From Nonomuraea turcica (GTDB lineage Bacteria; Actinomycetota; Actinomycetes; Streptosporangiales; Streptosporangiaceae): a stretch of DNA of 64,000 bases. Of this stretch, positions 15,662-24,657 are shown piece after piece. The first letter of the stretch is position 1, and every line of letters starts with the position of its first letter. The notes beneath the pieces were generated by a model, which was not told where the DNA came from, did no database searches, and saw nothing but the letters and a program-made list of their open reading frames with translations. The stretch is taken from positions 1 to 64,000 of the forward strand of contig NZ_JAUZQF010000027.1 of assembly GCF_030718205.1 (NCBI RefSeq), read 5' to 3'. Position numbers and translations under genes: made by a program.

Positions 15662-16388
15662 CCTTGGGCCTCCTCCCCAGATAGACCTCCTGCACCCGCG
15701 GGTCGGCGCTGACCTGGTCGACCGACCCCTCCACGAGGATCTTGCCCTCGTGCAGGACGGTCACCTTCGAGGCGTGCCGCCGCAGGAACTCCATGTCGTG
15801 CTCCACCACGATCACCGTGTGATCGTCGGCGATCTCGGTGAGCAGTTTGCCGGTGCGCTCGCGTTCGTCGCCGGACATGCCGGCGACCGGCTCGTCCAGG
15901 AGCAGCAGCCGAGGCCGCTGCGCCAGCAGCATCCCGATCTCCAGCCACTGGCGCTGGCCGTGCGAGAGAACGCCGGCTGAACGCTCGGCGAGATCTTCTA
16001 GTCCCGTCCTGGCCAGGGCCTCCGCGACGGCCTCGGAGACGCCTCTGCGCCGCCTGGCCAGCGACCACAGCGGCTTGCGGAAGCTGGCGGCGAGGTCGAG
16101 GTTCTCCAGGACGGTGAGCTCCTCGAACACGACAGAGGTCTGGAACGTGCGGCCGACGCCCAGCCGGACGATCTGGTGCTCCTTCTTGCCGACGAGGTCG
16201 TAGCCGCCGAACCGCACGGCGCCCGCCGCGGGCTTCGTCAGGCCGGTGATCACGTCGATCAGCGTGGTCTTGCCGGCGCCGTTGGGTCCGATCAGGAAAC
16301 GCAGCTCGCCCTCGGGCACGGTGAGGTCGACGCCGTCGAGCGCGCGGTAGCCGTCGAACACCACGTGCACGTCACGTAGTTCGAGCAC
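15639..16388 (-). CDS. urtD: Urea ABC transporter ATPase UrtD
   Basis: A 249-residue LivG-type ATPase: Walker A GPNGAGKTTL, the VGRTFQTSVVFEELTV segment characteristic of UrtD, signature LSHGQRQWLEIGM and Walker B LLLLDEPVAGM. It overlaps urtC upstream and urtE downstream, as expected for a tightly coupled operon. It forms the ATPase pair with UrtE. Confidence 0.9.
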   Translation of the reverse strand: MLELRDVHVVFDGYRALDGVDLTVPEGELRFLIGPNGAGKTTLIDVITGLTKPAAGAVRFGGYDLVGKKEHQIVRLGVGRTFQTSVVFEELTVLENLDLAASFRKPLWSLARRRRGVSEAVAEALARTGLEDLAERSAGVLSHGQRQWLEIGMLLAQRPRLLLLDEPVAGMSGDERERTGKLLTEIADDHTVIVVEHDMEFLRRHASKVTVLHEGKILVEGSVDQVSADPRVQEVYLGRRPKDAIGNRP

Positions 16389-17394
16389 GTCGCAACCTCC
16401 CCAGGATGCCCATGATCCCCTTCGGGGCGAGCGTCATGACCAGGATGAACAGCGCGCCCTGCAGGTAGAGCCAGCCGTCGGCGAACTGCTCGCTGAAGGC
16501 CGTCTTGGCGTAGCCCATGACGACGGCGCCGAGCACGGCCCCGGCCAGCGCGTGCCGCCCGCCGACCGCCACCGCGACGACCAGCTCCAGCGACGGCACC
16601 ACGCCGAGCAGCGCGGGCGAGATGATGCCGACGACCGGCACGAACAGCGCGCCCGCCAGCCCGGCCATGCCGGCTGAGACGGCGAAGGTGACGGTCTTGA
16701 CCAGGGCCGGGTCGTAGCCGAGGAACCGCACCCGGTCCTCACCGTCCCTGACCGCGACGAGGAGCCGGCCGTACCGGCTGTTCACCAGCTGCCGGGTGGC
16801 CAGGTAGAGCACCCCGAGCACGCTCGCCACGACCAGGTAGAGACCGCGCTGGGTGGAGTCCTCAGCGAGGTCCTGCCCGAACAGGTCGAAGAAGTTGGTC
16901 ATGCCGTTGGTGCCGCCGGTCAGCCCCTGCTGGCCGACCAGCAGGATGACCAGCGCGGCGGCCAGCGCCTGGGTGAGGATCGCGAAGTACGCACCGCGCA
17001 CCCGCTGCCGGAACACCAGCGTGCCCAGGATCACCGCGAGCGCCATCGGCCCGGCCACCGCCATGCCGAGCGCGAACACGGGATTGGCGAAGGGAAGCCA
17101 CAACGCGGGCAGGTCCTCCACCCCGCTCCACACCATGAAGTCCGGCAGCCCGCCCGGCCCCGCCTCGGTGAGCTTGAGGTACATCGCCATCGAGTAGCCG
17201 CCGAGCCCGAAGAACACGCCCTGCCCCAGGGTGAGCATGCCGCCCTTCCCCCAGGCCAGCCCGATCCCGAGCGCGACGATCGCGTAGCACAGGTATTTGG
17301 CGAGCAGCCCCAGCCGGAACGGCTCCAGCAGCAGCGGCGCCGCGACCAGCGCCACCACCGCGATGGCGGCGAACGGCAGGTTCCGTTTGATCAT
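16372..17394 (-). CDS. urtC: Urea ABC transporter permease UrtC
   Basis: A 340-residue LivM-type permease with about nine to ten membrane segments. The start MIKRNLPFAAIAVV at 17394 overlaps the urtB stop by 4 nt (ATGA); the frame opens further upstream inside urtB, but that part is not membrane-like. Family marks are LAWGKGGMLTLGQGVFFGLG and the conserved loop LVAVRDGEDRVRFLGYDP. It pairs with UrtB to form the urea channel. Confidence 0.9.
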   Translation of the reverse strand: MIKRNLPFAAIAVVALVAAPLLLEPFRLGLLAKYLCYAIVALGIGLAWGKGGMLTLGQGVFFGLGGYSMAMYLKLTEAGPGGLPDFMVWSGVEDLPALWLPFANPVFALGMAVAGPMALAVILGTLVFRQRVRGAYFAILTQALAAALVILLVGQQGLTGGTNGMTNFFDLFGQDLAEDSTQRGLYLVVASVLGVLYLATRQLVNSRYGRLLVAVRDGEDRVRFLGYDPALVKTVTFAVSAGMAGLAGALFVPVVGIISPALLGVVPSLELVVAVAVGGRHALAGAVLGAVVMGYAKTAFSEQFADGWLYLQGALFILVMTLAPKGIMGILGRLRRARTT

Positions 17395-18239
17395 GTGAGC
17401 ACCCTCGACCTGAGCACGAACATCCCCTGGGGCCGTACCTGCAGGAACGCGATGACGACCGCGAAGACGATCACCTTCGCCAGCGACGCGTCCGACCAGA
17501 ACTCGGCGTAGGAGTTCAGCAGCCCCAGCCCGGCGGCCGCGAGCACCGCCCCGCGCAGCTGCCCGAGCCCGCCGGCGACCACCACGAGGAACGCGTCGAC
17601 GATGTAGTAGGTGCCGAGCGCCGGCCCGACGGGCCCGATGAGCGTCAGCGCCACCCCGGCCACGCCCGCGAGCCCGGACCCGATGAAGAACGTCAGCATG
17701 TCCACCCGCCCGGCGTCGATCCCGCTGGTGGCGGCCAGCTGCCGGTTCTGCACCACGGCCTGCGTACGCCGCCCCAGGCCGGTCCTGTTGAGATAGACCC
17801 AGACCGCGACCACGCCCGCGATCGCCAGGGCCATGATGAACAGCCGGTTGTACGGCAGGATGCCCACCCCGCCCGCCAGCCACGAGGGGGCGGGCACCTG
17901 CACGTTCGGCGCCCCGAACAGGTCGCGGGCGAGCTGCTGCAGCACCAGGCTCACGCCCCAGGTGAGCAGCAGGGTGTCCAGCGGCCGGCCGTAGAAGTGC
18001 CTGATGGCGCCCCGCTCCAGGATCAGCCCCATGACCCCGGCCACCACGAACGCCGCCGGCAGCGCGAGCACCATGTCCTGCAGCAGGAACGCGGTGTACG
18101 CGCCCGCCATGATGAACTCGCCGTGGGCCATGTTGATCACCCCCATCTGCCCGAACGTGAACGTCAGCCCGAGCGCGATGAGCAGCAGCACCGCCCCGAT
18201 CGACAACCCGATCGGCAGTTGGTTGGCGAACGCTGACAT
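17391..18239 (-). CDS. urtB: Urea ABC transporter permease UrtB
   Basis: A 282-residue LivH-type permease. The start is MSAFANQLPIGLSIGAV at 18239, sharing one base with the urtA stop (TGATG). The longer upstream frame is an out-of-frame read of urtA. Conserved elements are TFGQMGVINMAHGEFIMAG near the N-terminus and GLGRRTQAVVQNRQLAATSG in the cytoplasmic loop. It lacks the N-terminal extension of the longer cyanobacterial and proteobacterial UrtB, which is usual in actinobacteria. Confidence 0.9.
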   Translation of the reverse strand: MSAFANQLPIGLSIGAVLLLIALGLTFTFGQMGVINMAHGEFIMAGAYTAFLLQDMVLALPAAFVVAGVMGLILERGAIRHFYGRPLDTLLLTWGVSLVLQQLARDLFGAPNVQVPAPSWLAGGVGILPYNRLFIMALAIAGVVAVWVYLNRTGLGRRTQAVVQNRQLAATSGIDAGRVDMLTFFIGSGLAGVAGVALTLIGPVGPALGTYYIVDAFLVVVAGGLGQLRGAVLAAAGLGLLNSYAEFWSDASLAKVIVFAVVIAFLQVRPQGMFVLRSRVLT

Positions 18240-19444
18240 CAGGAGGCCGCCAGGCCGGACGCCCAGGGGTAACCCTTGAGGTACGGGTCCGGCTTGATCG
18301 GCTTGCCGGAGTCCCACACCTGCTTGATCAGGCCGTCGGGCTGGATGATGCCGATGCGGGCGGTCTTGTACATGTGCTGGTTCTCGCCGTCGATGGTGAC
18401 CAGTCCTTCGGGGCGTTCGAGCGCGATGCCGGGCGCGGCCTTCTTGACGGCCTCGACCTCGGTCGAGCCGGCCTTCTTGACCGCCTCGGCCCACAGGTAG
18501 ACGGCGTTGTAGCCGGCTTCCATGGGGTCGGAGGTGACCTTCTTCTCGCCGTACTTGGCCTTGAACGCCTTGACGAAGGCCTCGTTGGCCGGGGTTTGCG
18601 TGGTCTGGTAGTAGTTCCAGGCGACCGGGTGGCCGACGATGTTGTCCACGCCGATGCCGGTGACCTCCTCCTCGGCGATGCTCACCGACAGCACCGGCAT
18701 GCTCTCGGCGGTGGCGCCGGCGCTCTTGAGCTGCTTGAAGAACGCGACGTTGCTGTCGCCGTTGAGAGTGTTGAACACCGCGTCCGGCTTGGCCTGAGTG
18801 ACCTTGTTGACCAGCGTGGAGTACTCGGTGTGGCCGAGCGGGGTGTACTCCTCGCCGAGGATCTCCATCCCGTTCGCGGCCGCGTACGCCTTGATGATCT
18901 TGTTGGCGGTGCGCGGGAAGACGTAGTCGCTGCCGACCAGGAAGATCTTCTTCTTGCCCTGCTCCTTCAGATAGTCCAGGCCGGGGATGATCTGCTGGTT
19001 GGTGGTGGCGCCGGTGTAGAAGATGTACGGGGAGCTCTCCAGCCCCTCGTACTGCACCGGATACCACAGCAGCGCCTTATACCGTTCGAAGACCGGCAGC
19101 ATGGCCTTCCTGCTGGCCGAGGTCCAGCCGCCGAAGACGGTGGCGACCTTGTCCTGCCTGATCAGTTTGGTGGCCTTTTCGGCGAACGTCGGCCAGTCGG
19201 AGGCTCCGTCCTCGACCACGGGGACGAGTTTCTTGCCGAGCACGCCTCCGGCCTTGTTGATCTCCTCGATCGCGAGCATCTCGGCGTCGCGGACGGTGAC
19301 CTCGCTGATGGCCATGGTGCCGCTGAGCGAGTGCAGCAGGCCGACCTTGATCTCGTTCGACTGTGCGGCGGGTTGGGCGTCGGATCCGCAGGCCGCGAGG
19401 GTGAAGAGGACGAGCGCGGAGACGATCGCGCGATATGTGCGCAC
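18239..19444 (-). CDS. urtA: Urea-binding lipoprotein UrtA
   Basis: A 401-residue periplasmic-type binding protein with a lipobox LAACG (Cys19). The mature N-terminus IKVGLLHSLSGTMAISE and the segments VFGGWTSASRKAMLPVFE and YYQTTQTPANEAFVKAFK are strongly UrtA-like, distinguishing it from amino-acid binders such as LivJ. The GTG start has an AGGAAGG site upstream. It is the first gene of urtABCDE, divergent from ureABCFGD, so uptake and hydrolysis of urea are encoded back to back and probably share nitrogen control. Confidence 0.92.
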   Translation of the reverse strand: MRTYRAIVSALVLFTLAACGSDAQPAAQSNEIKVGLLHSLSGTMAISEVTVRDAEMLAIEEINKAGGVLGKKLVPVVEDGASDWPTFAEKATKLIRQDKVATVFGGWTSASRKAMLPVFERYKALLWYPVQYEGLESSPYIFYTGATTNQQIIPGLDYLKEQGKKKIFLVGSDYVFPRTANKIIKAYAAANGMEILGEEYTPLGHTEYSTLVNKVTQAKPDAVFNTLNGDSNVAFFKQLKSAGATAESMPVLSVSIAEEEVTGIGVDNIVGHPVAWNYYQTTQTPANEAFVKAFKAKYGEKKVTSDPMEAGYNAVYLWAEAVKKAGSTEVEAVKKAAPGIALERPEGLVTIDGENQHMYKTARIGIIQPDGLIKQVWDSGKPIKPDPYLKGYPWASGLAAS

Positions 19445-19642
19445 AGCGGTTCCTTCCTGCCGGGCGTTCCTGCCAGAAAGGTGACTCCGCGAGGTTTCCC
19501 AGGTAGATCCCGGGCGTTAAGACGCCATTGCCGCGCGTTCACAAATGCACTTAATCCGATATGCGGGACTCAGCCGCACGGCGAAACCAACACGACATCA
19601 CCCGGCAACAGTCAGGAAACGGCCGGTTCCTATGGTCCGGCC
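19445..19642. promoter_or_regulatory. Divergent urt/ure control region
   Basis: A 198-bp intergenic region. On the plus side TATGGT (19631-19636) lies 6 nt before the ureA ATG with no ribosome site, suggesting a leaderless ureA transcript. It is framed by an inverted repeat GGCCGG (19621-19626) / CCGGCC (19637-19642) that covers the -10. GAAAC half-sites occur near 19582 and 19616 and, on the minus strand, near 19491. These resemble GlnR half-sites but do not form a clean tandem site. The small inverted repeat GGCGT-TAAG-ACGCC lies near 19513. Confidence 0.5.
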
Positions 19643-19945
19643 ATGCGGCTTACCTCACACGAGCAGGAACGGCTGCTCATCCACGTCGCCGCCGGGGTGG
19701 CGCGCGAGCGGCAGGCCAGAGGCCTGCGGCTCAACCATCCCGAGGCTACCGCCATCATCGCGTCGTTCCTCATGGAGGGCGCCAGGGACGGGCGCACCGT
19801 GGCCGACCTCATGGAGGCGGGACGATCCGTGCTCGGCCGGGCCGACGTCATGGAGGGGGTGCCGGAGATGCTGGAGAGCGTCCAGATCGAGGCCACGTTC
19901 CCGGACGGCACGAAGCTGGTGACCGTGCACAGGCCGATCCCGTGA
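19643..19945 (+). CDS. ureA: Urease gamma subunit
   Basis: A 100-residue protein matching urease gamma throughout: MRLTSHEQERLLIHVAAGVA, LNHPEATAIIASFLMEGARDG and MLESVQIEATFPDGTKLVTVH. The ATG at 19643 is fixed by homology and by the -10 element 6 nt upstream. The stop overlaps the ureB start (GTGA). It is a structural subunit of the (alpha-beta-gamma)3 nickel enzyme. Confidence 0.95.
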   Translation: MRLTSHEQERLLIHVAAGVARERQARGLRLNHPEATAIIASFLMEGARDGRTVADLMEAGRSVLGRADVMEGVPEMLESVQIEATFPDGTKLVTVHRPIP

Positions 19946-20253
19946 TCCCGGGCGAGTACGTCCACCCCGACGGCTTCCTCGCGCTCAACCCCGGGCGCGA
20001 GCGCGTGACCGTGCGGGTGGTCAACACGGCGGACCGGCCGGTTCAGGTGGGCTCGCACTACCACTTCGCGGCCGCCAATCCGGGGCTGGAGTTCGACAGG
20101 AAGGCGGCGTGGGGGATGCGACTGGACGTGCCCGCGGGCACCGCCATCAGGTTCGAGCCCGGCGTGGAGCGGGACGTGACGCTGGTGCCACTGGGCGGCA
20201 ACCGCGTGGTGCCGGGACTGCGGCCGGAGTGGGCGGGGCCGCTCGATGACTGA
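19942..20253 (+). CDS. ureB: Urease beta subunit
   Basis: A 103-residue protein with a GTG start overlapping the ureA stop. It begins IPGEYVHPDGFLALNPGRE and contains VGSHYHFAAANPGLEFDR and GMRLDVPAGTAIRFEPG, all standard UreB segments. The 3' end overlaps ureC by 8 nt, so ureA, ureB and ureC are translationally coupled. Confidence 0.95.
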   Translation: MIPGEYVHPDGFLALNPGRERVTVRVVNTADRPVQVGSHYHFAAANPGLEFDRKAAWGMRLDVPAGTAIRFEPGVERDVTLVPLGGNRVVPGLRPEWAGPLDD

Positions 20254-21964
20254 CGGAGCCCAGATCTCACGCGCCCGCTACGCCGCCCTCTACGGACCCA
20301 CCACCGGCGACCAGATCAGGCTGGCCGACACCGACCTGTTCATCGAGGTCACCGAGGACCTGTCGATGGGGCCTTCCGGTCCCGGCGACGAAGCCGTCTT
20401 CGGCGGCGGCAAGGTGATCCGCGAATCCATGGGACAGGCCAGGACCACCCGGGCCGAGGGCGCGGTCGACCTGGTCATCACCGGCGTGGTGATCCTCGAC
20501 CACTGGGGCGTGGTCAAGGCTGACGTCGGCATCCGCGACGGCCGCATCCACGCCATCGGCAAGGCCGGCAACCCCGACACGATGGACGGCGTGGACCTGG
20601 TCATCGGACCGTCCACGGAGGTCCTCTCCGGCAACGGCAAGATCCTCACCGCCGGGGCCGTCGACTCGCACGTCCACCTGATCTGCCCGCAGCTGCTCGA
20701 CGAGGCCATCGGGTCCGGTGTCACCACGATCGTCGGGGGCGGCACCGGGCCCGTCGAGGGCACCAAGGCCACCACCGTCACCGGGGCCTGGTATCTCGGC
20801 CGGATGCTGGAGTCGCTGGACGCCTACCCGCTGAACTTCGCGCTGCTCGGCAAGGGCAACACGGTCAGCTCCGACGGGCTGAACGAGCAGCTCAGGGCCG
20901 GGGCCTCGGGCTTCAAGCTGCACGAGGACTGGGGGACCACGCCGGCCGCCATCGACGCGTGCCTGAGCGTGGCGGACGCGTCCGGCGTGCAGGTGACGAT
21001 CCACACCGACACCCTGAACGAGGCCGGGTTCGTCGAATCGACGCTCAAGGCCATCGGCGATCGGATGATCCACGCCTACCACACCGAAGGGGCGGGCGGC
21101 GGGCACGCGCCCGACATCATCCGCGTCGCCGCCTACTCCAACGTGCTGCCTTCCTCCACCAACCCCACCAGGCCGCACACCGTCAACACGCTCGACGAGC
21201 ACCTCGACATGCTCATGGTGTGCCACCACCTCAACCCGTCGATCCCGGAGGACCTGGCCTTCGCCGAGTCGCGCATCCGGCCGTCGACGATGGCCGCCGA
21301 GGACGTGCTGCACGACATGGGCGCGATCTCGATGATCGGCTCGGACTCGCAGGCCATGGGGCGGATCGGGGAGACGATCATCCGTACGTGGCAGACTGCT
21401 CACGTGATGAAGGGGCGACGCGGCTCGCTGGGCTCGGGACCGGCGGACAATCTCCGGGCTCGCCGATACGTGGCGAAATATACGATATGTCCGGCTATCG
21501 CCCACGGCCTGGATGACGAGATCGGCTCCGTCGAACGCGGCAAGCTCGCCGACCTCGTCCTCTGGGACCCCGCCTTCTTCGGCGTCAAGCCGGACCTGGT
21601 GCTCAAGGGCGGCGTGGTGGCCTGGGCCCAGATGGGCGACGCCAACGCCTCCATTCCGACGCCGCAGCCGGTGCTGCCCCGGCCCATGTTCGGCGCCTCG
21701 CCGGTCACGGCCGCCGCCACCTCGCTCCACTTCGTCGCGCCGCTCGCCCTGGAGTCGGGGCTCGCCGACCGGCTCGCCGTACGCCGGCGGCTGGTCCCGG
21801 TCGCGGACGTACGCCGGCGCGGCAAGTCCTCCATGCCCCTCAACGACGCTCTGCCCAGGATCGAGGTGGCGCCCGACACGTTCGAGGTCCGCATCGACGG
21901 CGACCTCATCGAGCCGGCTCCCGCCGCCACCCTGCCCATGGCACAGCGTTACTTCCTGTTCTGA
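20246..21964 (+). CDS. ureC: Urease alpha subunit (catalytic)
   Basis: A 572-residue amidohydrolase that hydrolyses urea to ammonia and carbamate. Nickel-site residues are present: His142 and His144 (DSHVHL), Lys224 to be carbamylated and His226 (FKLHEDWG), the VTIHTDTLNE and HAYHTEGAGGGHAPD histidines, the flap histidine in CHHLNP, and the SDSQAMGR aspartate. Full length, normal start MTDGAQISRARYAALYGPTTGD. It lies between ureB and the accessory genes ureFGD. Confidence 0.97.
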   Translation: MTDGAQISRARYAALYGPTTGDQIRLADTDLFIEVTEDLSMGPSGPGDEAVFGGGKVIRESMGQARTTRAEGAVDLVITGVVILDHWGVVKADVGIRDGRIHAIGKAGNPDTMDGVDLVIGPSTEVLSGNGKILTAGAVDSHVHLICPQLLDEAIGSGVTTIVGGGTGPVEGTKATTVTGAWYLGRMLESLDAYPLNFALLGKGNTVSSDGLNEQLRAGASGFKLHEDWGTTPAAIDACLSVADASGVQVTIHTDTLNEAGFVESTLKAIGDRMIHAYHTEGAGGGHAPDIIRVAAYSNVLPSSTNPTRPHTVNTLDEHLDMLMVCHHLNPSIPEDLAFAESRIRPSTMAAEDVLHDMGAISMIGSDSQAMGRIGETIIRTWQTAHVMKGRRGSLGSGPADNLRARRYVAKYTICPAIAHGLDDEIGSVERGKLADLVLWDPAFFGVKPDLVLKGGVVAWAQMGDANASIPTPQPVLPRPMFGASPVTAAATSLHFVAPLALESGLADRLAVRRRLVPVADVRRRGKSSMPLNDALPRIEVAPDTFEVRIDGDLIEPAPAATLPMAQRYFLF

Positions 21965-21991
21965 CCAGCGAGATGCGATGAATTCGATCTG

Positions 21992-22885
21992 ATGAACCCG
22001 GCTCTGCTCCTGATCGCCGACTCCCGCCTGCCGGCCGGCGGCCACGCCCACTCGGGCGGGGCCGAACGCGCCATCGCGTCGGGGGCGGTGCACGACGTGC
22101 CGTCGCTGGACCGCTTCCTTCGGGGGCGGCTGCACACCTCCGGCACGCTCGCCGCCGCCCTGGCAGCCGCCGCCGCCCTCCAGGCGTCCAGTACGGCCAC
22201 CCGGGACGTCACCCACCTCGGCGCGGGCGCTGCTCACGCGACCACCGGCACCGCGACTGACGGCGTCCACGCGCCTCTTGACCAGCCACTCGCGCCCGGC
22301 GGGGACACGTTCGCGACTCCAGCCCGACACGGTGACGCGGCCGGACGGGGCAGCCAGGCAGCCGGACGCGGCAGGGATGATGGCGGCGACGTGTCACCCT
22401 GGGTGCGGCTCGATGACGAGGTGGACGCGCGGACCGCCTCACCTGCGCAGCGGGACGCCTCCAGGACGCAGGGCAGGCTGCTGCTCAGGGTCGCCCGGCG
22501 GGTGTGGCCGTCGGACGTCCTCGACGAGCTGGCGCGGACCATACCCCATCCTCATCACCCGATCGCGCTCGGCGTGGCGGCGCACGCGGCGGGGGCCACG
22601 CCCGAGGAGGCGGCCATGGCGGCGGCGTACCATGCGATCAGCGGCCCCGCCACGGCGGCGGTCCGGCTGCTGGGCCTGGACCCGGTCGCCGTGCACGCGC
22701 TGCTGGCCGCCTTCGCCCCCGATCTCACCGCCGTGACCGCCCAGGCCCACCTCGCCGCCACCAACGCGCACCCGGCCCCCCACCTCGCCCCCCTCTGGGA
22801 GGCGTTGCCCGCGTATTCAGCACCAGCACTGGATCTCCTGGCCGAGCAGCACACGCAGGCCGAGATCAGGCTGTTCGTCTCCTAA
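21992..22885 (+). CDS. ureF: Urease accessory protein UreF with an internal low-complexity insertion
   Basis: UreF helps UreD and UreG load nickel into apo-urease. The start (LLLIADSRLPAGGHAHSGG) and end (HPIALGVAAHAAGATPEEAA...AYHAISGPATAAVRLLGLDP) are clear UreF. At 297 residues it is about 70 longer than typical. The excess is a Gly/Ala/Asp/His-rich segment at about residues 69-137 with no predicted fold, inserted between the early helices. The frame is intact, so it is probably functional. It lies 27 nt after ureC. Confidence 0.9.
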   Translation: MNPALLLIADSRLPAGGHAHSGGAERAIASGAVHDVPSLDRFLRGRLHTSGTLAAALAAAAALQASSTATRDVTHLGAGAAHATTGTATDGVHAPLDQPLAPGGDTFATPARHGDAAGRGSQAAGRGRDDGGDVSPWVRLDDEVDARTASPAQRDASRTQGRLLLRVARRVWPSDVLDELARTIPHPHHPIALGVAAHAAGATPEEAAMAAAYHAISGPATAAVRLLGLDPVAVHALLAAFAPDLTAVTAQAHLAATNAHPAPHLAPLWEALPAYSAPALDLLAEQHTQAEIRLFVS

Positions 22886-22899
22886 GGAAGGACCCGTAC

Positions 22900-23574
22900 A
22901 TGGGAGCCAATCACGACGACCATCACCACGCACCCGACGGCCGCGGCCGGGCGCTGCGGCTCGGCGTGGGCGGCCCGGTGGGCAGCGGCAAGACGGCCCT
23001 GGTGGCCGCACTCTGCCGGACGCTGGGCCCATCGCTGTCCCTGGGCGTGGTGACCAACGACATCTACACCACCGAGGACGCCGACTTCCTGCGCCGGGCC
23101 GGCGTGCTCGACGCCGAGCGCATCCTGGCCGTCGAGACCGGCTGCTGCCCGCACACCGCCATCCGCGACGACATCGCCGCGAACCTCGACGCCGTCGAGA
23201 CCCTGGAGCACCGATTCGGCCCGCTGGACCTGGTCATCGTGGAGAGCGGCGGCGACAACCTGACGGCGACGTTCAGCCGGGGGCTGGCGGACGAGCAGAT
23301 CTTCGTCCTGGACGTCTCGGGCGGTGACAAAGTGCCCCGCAAGGGCGGTCCCGGGGTCACGACGGCGGACCTGCTGGTGATCAACAAGACCGACCTGGCC
23401 CCGATGGTGGGCGCCGATCTGGGCGTGATGGCCCGCGACGCGGCCAAGGTACGCGGGGAGCGGCCGGTGCTGTTCACCTCGATCAGGCAGGAGCCCACTG
23501 CCGCCGCCGTCGCCGACTGGGTCTCCGAACGGGTGACGACCTGGTCCCACGTCCACGCGGCCCCCGTCTCGTAA
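22900..23574 (+). CDS. ureG: Urease accessory GTPase UreG
   Basis: A 224-residue SIMIBI GTPase that drives nickel insertion. It has P-loop GVGGPVGSGKTALV, NDIYTTEDADFLR, VETGCCPHTAIRDD (conserved CPH nickel site), VESGGDNLTATFS and NKTDLAP. The N-terminus carries a short His cluster (NHDDHHHAPD), a common nickel-buffering addition. The ATG at 22900 follows a GGAAGGAC site; the frame continues upstream but only as an antisense-like read of ureF. No ureE is present, as is usual for this gene order. Confidence 0.95.
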   Translation: MGANHDDHHHAPDGRGRALRLGVGGPVGSGKTALVAALCRTLGPSLSLGVVTNDIYTTEDADFLRRAGVLDAERILAVETGCCPHTAIRDDIAANLDAVETLEHRFGPLDLVIVESGGDNLTATFSRGLADEQIFVLDVSGGDKVPRKGGPGVTTADLLVINKTDLAPMVGADLGVMARDAAKVRGERPVLFTSIRQEPTAAAVADWVSERVTTWSHVHAAPVS

Positions 23575-24653
23575 TGCCTTCCCAGCCCACCGGCACCACC
23601 GAGGCCGCCGAAGCCCCGGAGCCCGCCGCACCGCCCCGGCCACCCGACCCGACCGAGCCCGCCGGCGCCGAGCCCGCCGGCGCCGAGCCCGCCGCTGACG
23701 AGTCCGCCGCTGACGAGCGCCCCAGGCCTGTCCAGCACACGGAAACGCCTCAGAGCACGACGCCTGCGGGACATGGCGGCCAGCACGGGCACGCAGGGCC
23801 TGCTGGGCCGGGCGAGCACGTAGGACCTGCTGGGCCGGGCGGACGGGTGCGCGCCGATGGGGCGGCTCGGGCAGGGCGTGGGCGGCGACGGGCGATGCGG
23901 GCCAGTGCCGCCGTCGCGACCGTGCCTGCGGCGGACGGACGAACAATGATCAGCCGGATGGCCTCGGATCCGCCGCTGACGCTGCGCCAGACCGGCCCGT
24001 ACACCGTCCACCTCGTCTCGACGGCGGCCGGGCCGCTCGGCGGCGACCGGCTGGCGCTGGACGTGGACGTCGCCCCCCGTACCACTCTGGAGCTGGGCTC
24101 GGTGGCGAGCACGCTGGTCCTACCCGGCGAGGGCGAGTCCGAGATGCTGATCACCGCACGGGTGGGCGCGGGCGCGACCCTCCGCTTCACCCCCGAGCCG
24201 ACGGTGCTCGCCGCGGGCTGCGAACACCGCCTGATCGTACGGCTGGCGCTGGAGCCGGACGCGAGCGTCCTGTGGCGCGAGGAGATCGTCTTCGGCCGGT
24301 ACGGCGAGGAGCCTGGCCGCTGCCACGCTCGTTTCGACGCCACCTGCGGCGACCGCCCGCTGCTCAGGCAGGAGTTCACCGTCGGCGACCCGGCGCTCGA
24401 CACCTCGCCGGCCGTCTTCGGCGGGGCCCGCTGCGTCGGCACCACGTTCCTCACGACGACGGCGAAGGAACCGCTCGTGGCCGACGGAGTCGTGGTCCTG
24501 CCCCTGGCGGCGTCAGGGACGCTGGTGTCGGCCCTGGCCGGCGATGCGGTGGAGCTGCGTTCGCGCCTGGAATGGGGCGAAAACGCGGCTTGCGTCGATG
24601 GTGATGACTCCGTTGCGTACGATGGCCGGACGGGCGGCCCCGTCATACAGTGA
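23574..24653 (+). CDS. ureD: Urease accessory protein UreD with a long disordered N-terminal extension
   Basis: UreD (UreH) scaffolds the UreF-UreG complex on urease. The family part starts near residue 108 (MRASAAVATVPAADGRTMIS) and runs through AAGPLGGDRLALDVDV, TPEPTVLAAGCEH and WREEIVFGRYGEEPG. Residues 1-107 are Pro/Ala/Glu/Gly-rich with imperfect repeats (PAGAE, GPAGPG). The ATG at 23574 shares a base with the ureG stop (TAATG), favouring the long form. An internal ATG at 23895 would give a standard-length protein of 252 residues. Which start is used is unresolved. Confidence 0.88.
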   Translation: MPSQPTGTTEAAEAPEPAAPPRPPDPTEPAGAEPAGAEPAADESAADERPRPVQHTETPQSTTPAGHGGQHGHAGPAGPGEHVGPAGPGGRVRADGAARAGRGRRRAMRASAAVATVPAADGRTMISRMASDPPLTLRQTGPYTVHLVSTAAGPLGGDRLALDVDVAPRTTLELGSVASTLVLPGEGESEMLITARVGAGATLRFTPEPTVLAAGCEHRLIVRLALEPDASVLWREEIVFGRYGEEPGRCHARFDATCGDRPLLRQEFTVGDPALDTSPAVFGGARCVGTTFLTTTAKEPLVADGVVVLPLAASGTLVSALAGDAVELRSRLEWGENAACVDGDDSVAYDGRTGGPVIQ

Positions 24654-24657
24654 TCGT

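Noticed and set aside
20267..22330. 687-codon minus-strand frame antisense to ureC/ureF
   Set aside because: Shadow frame produced by the GC codon bias of ureC, which is certain on the plus strand; the composition is not protein-like.
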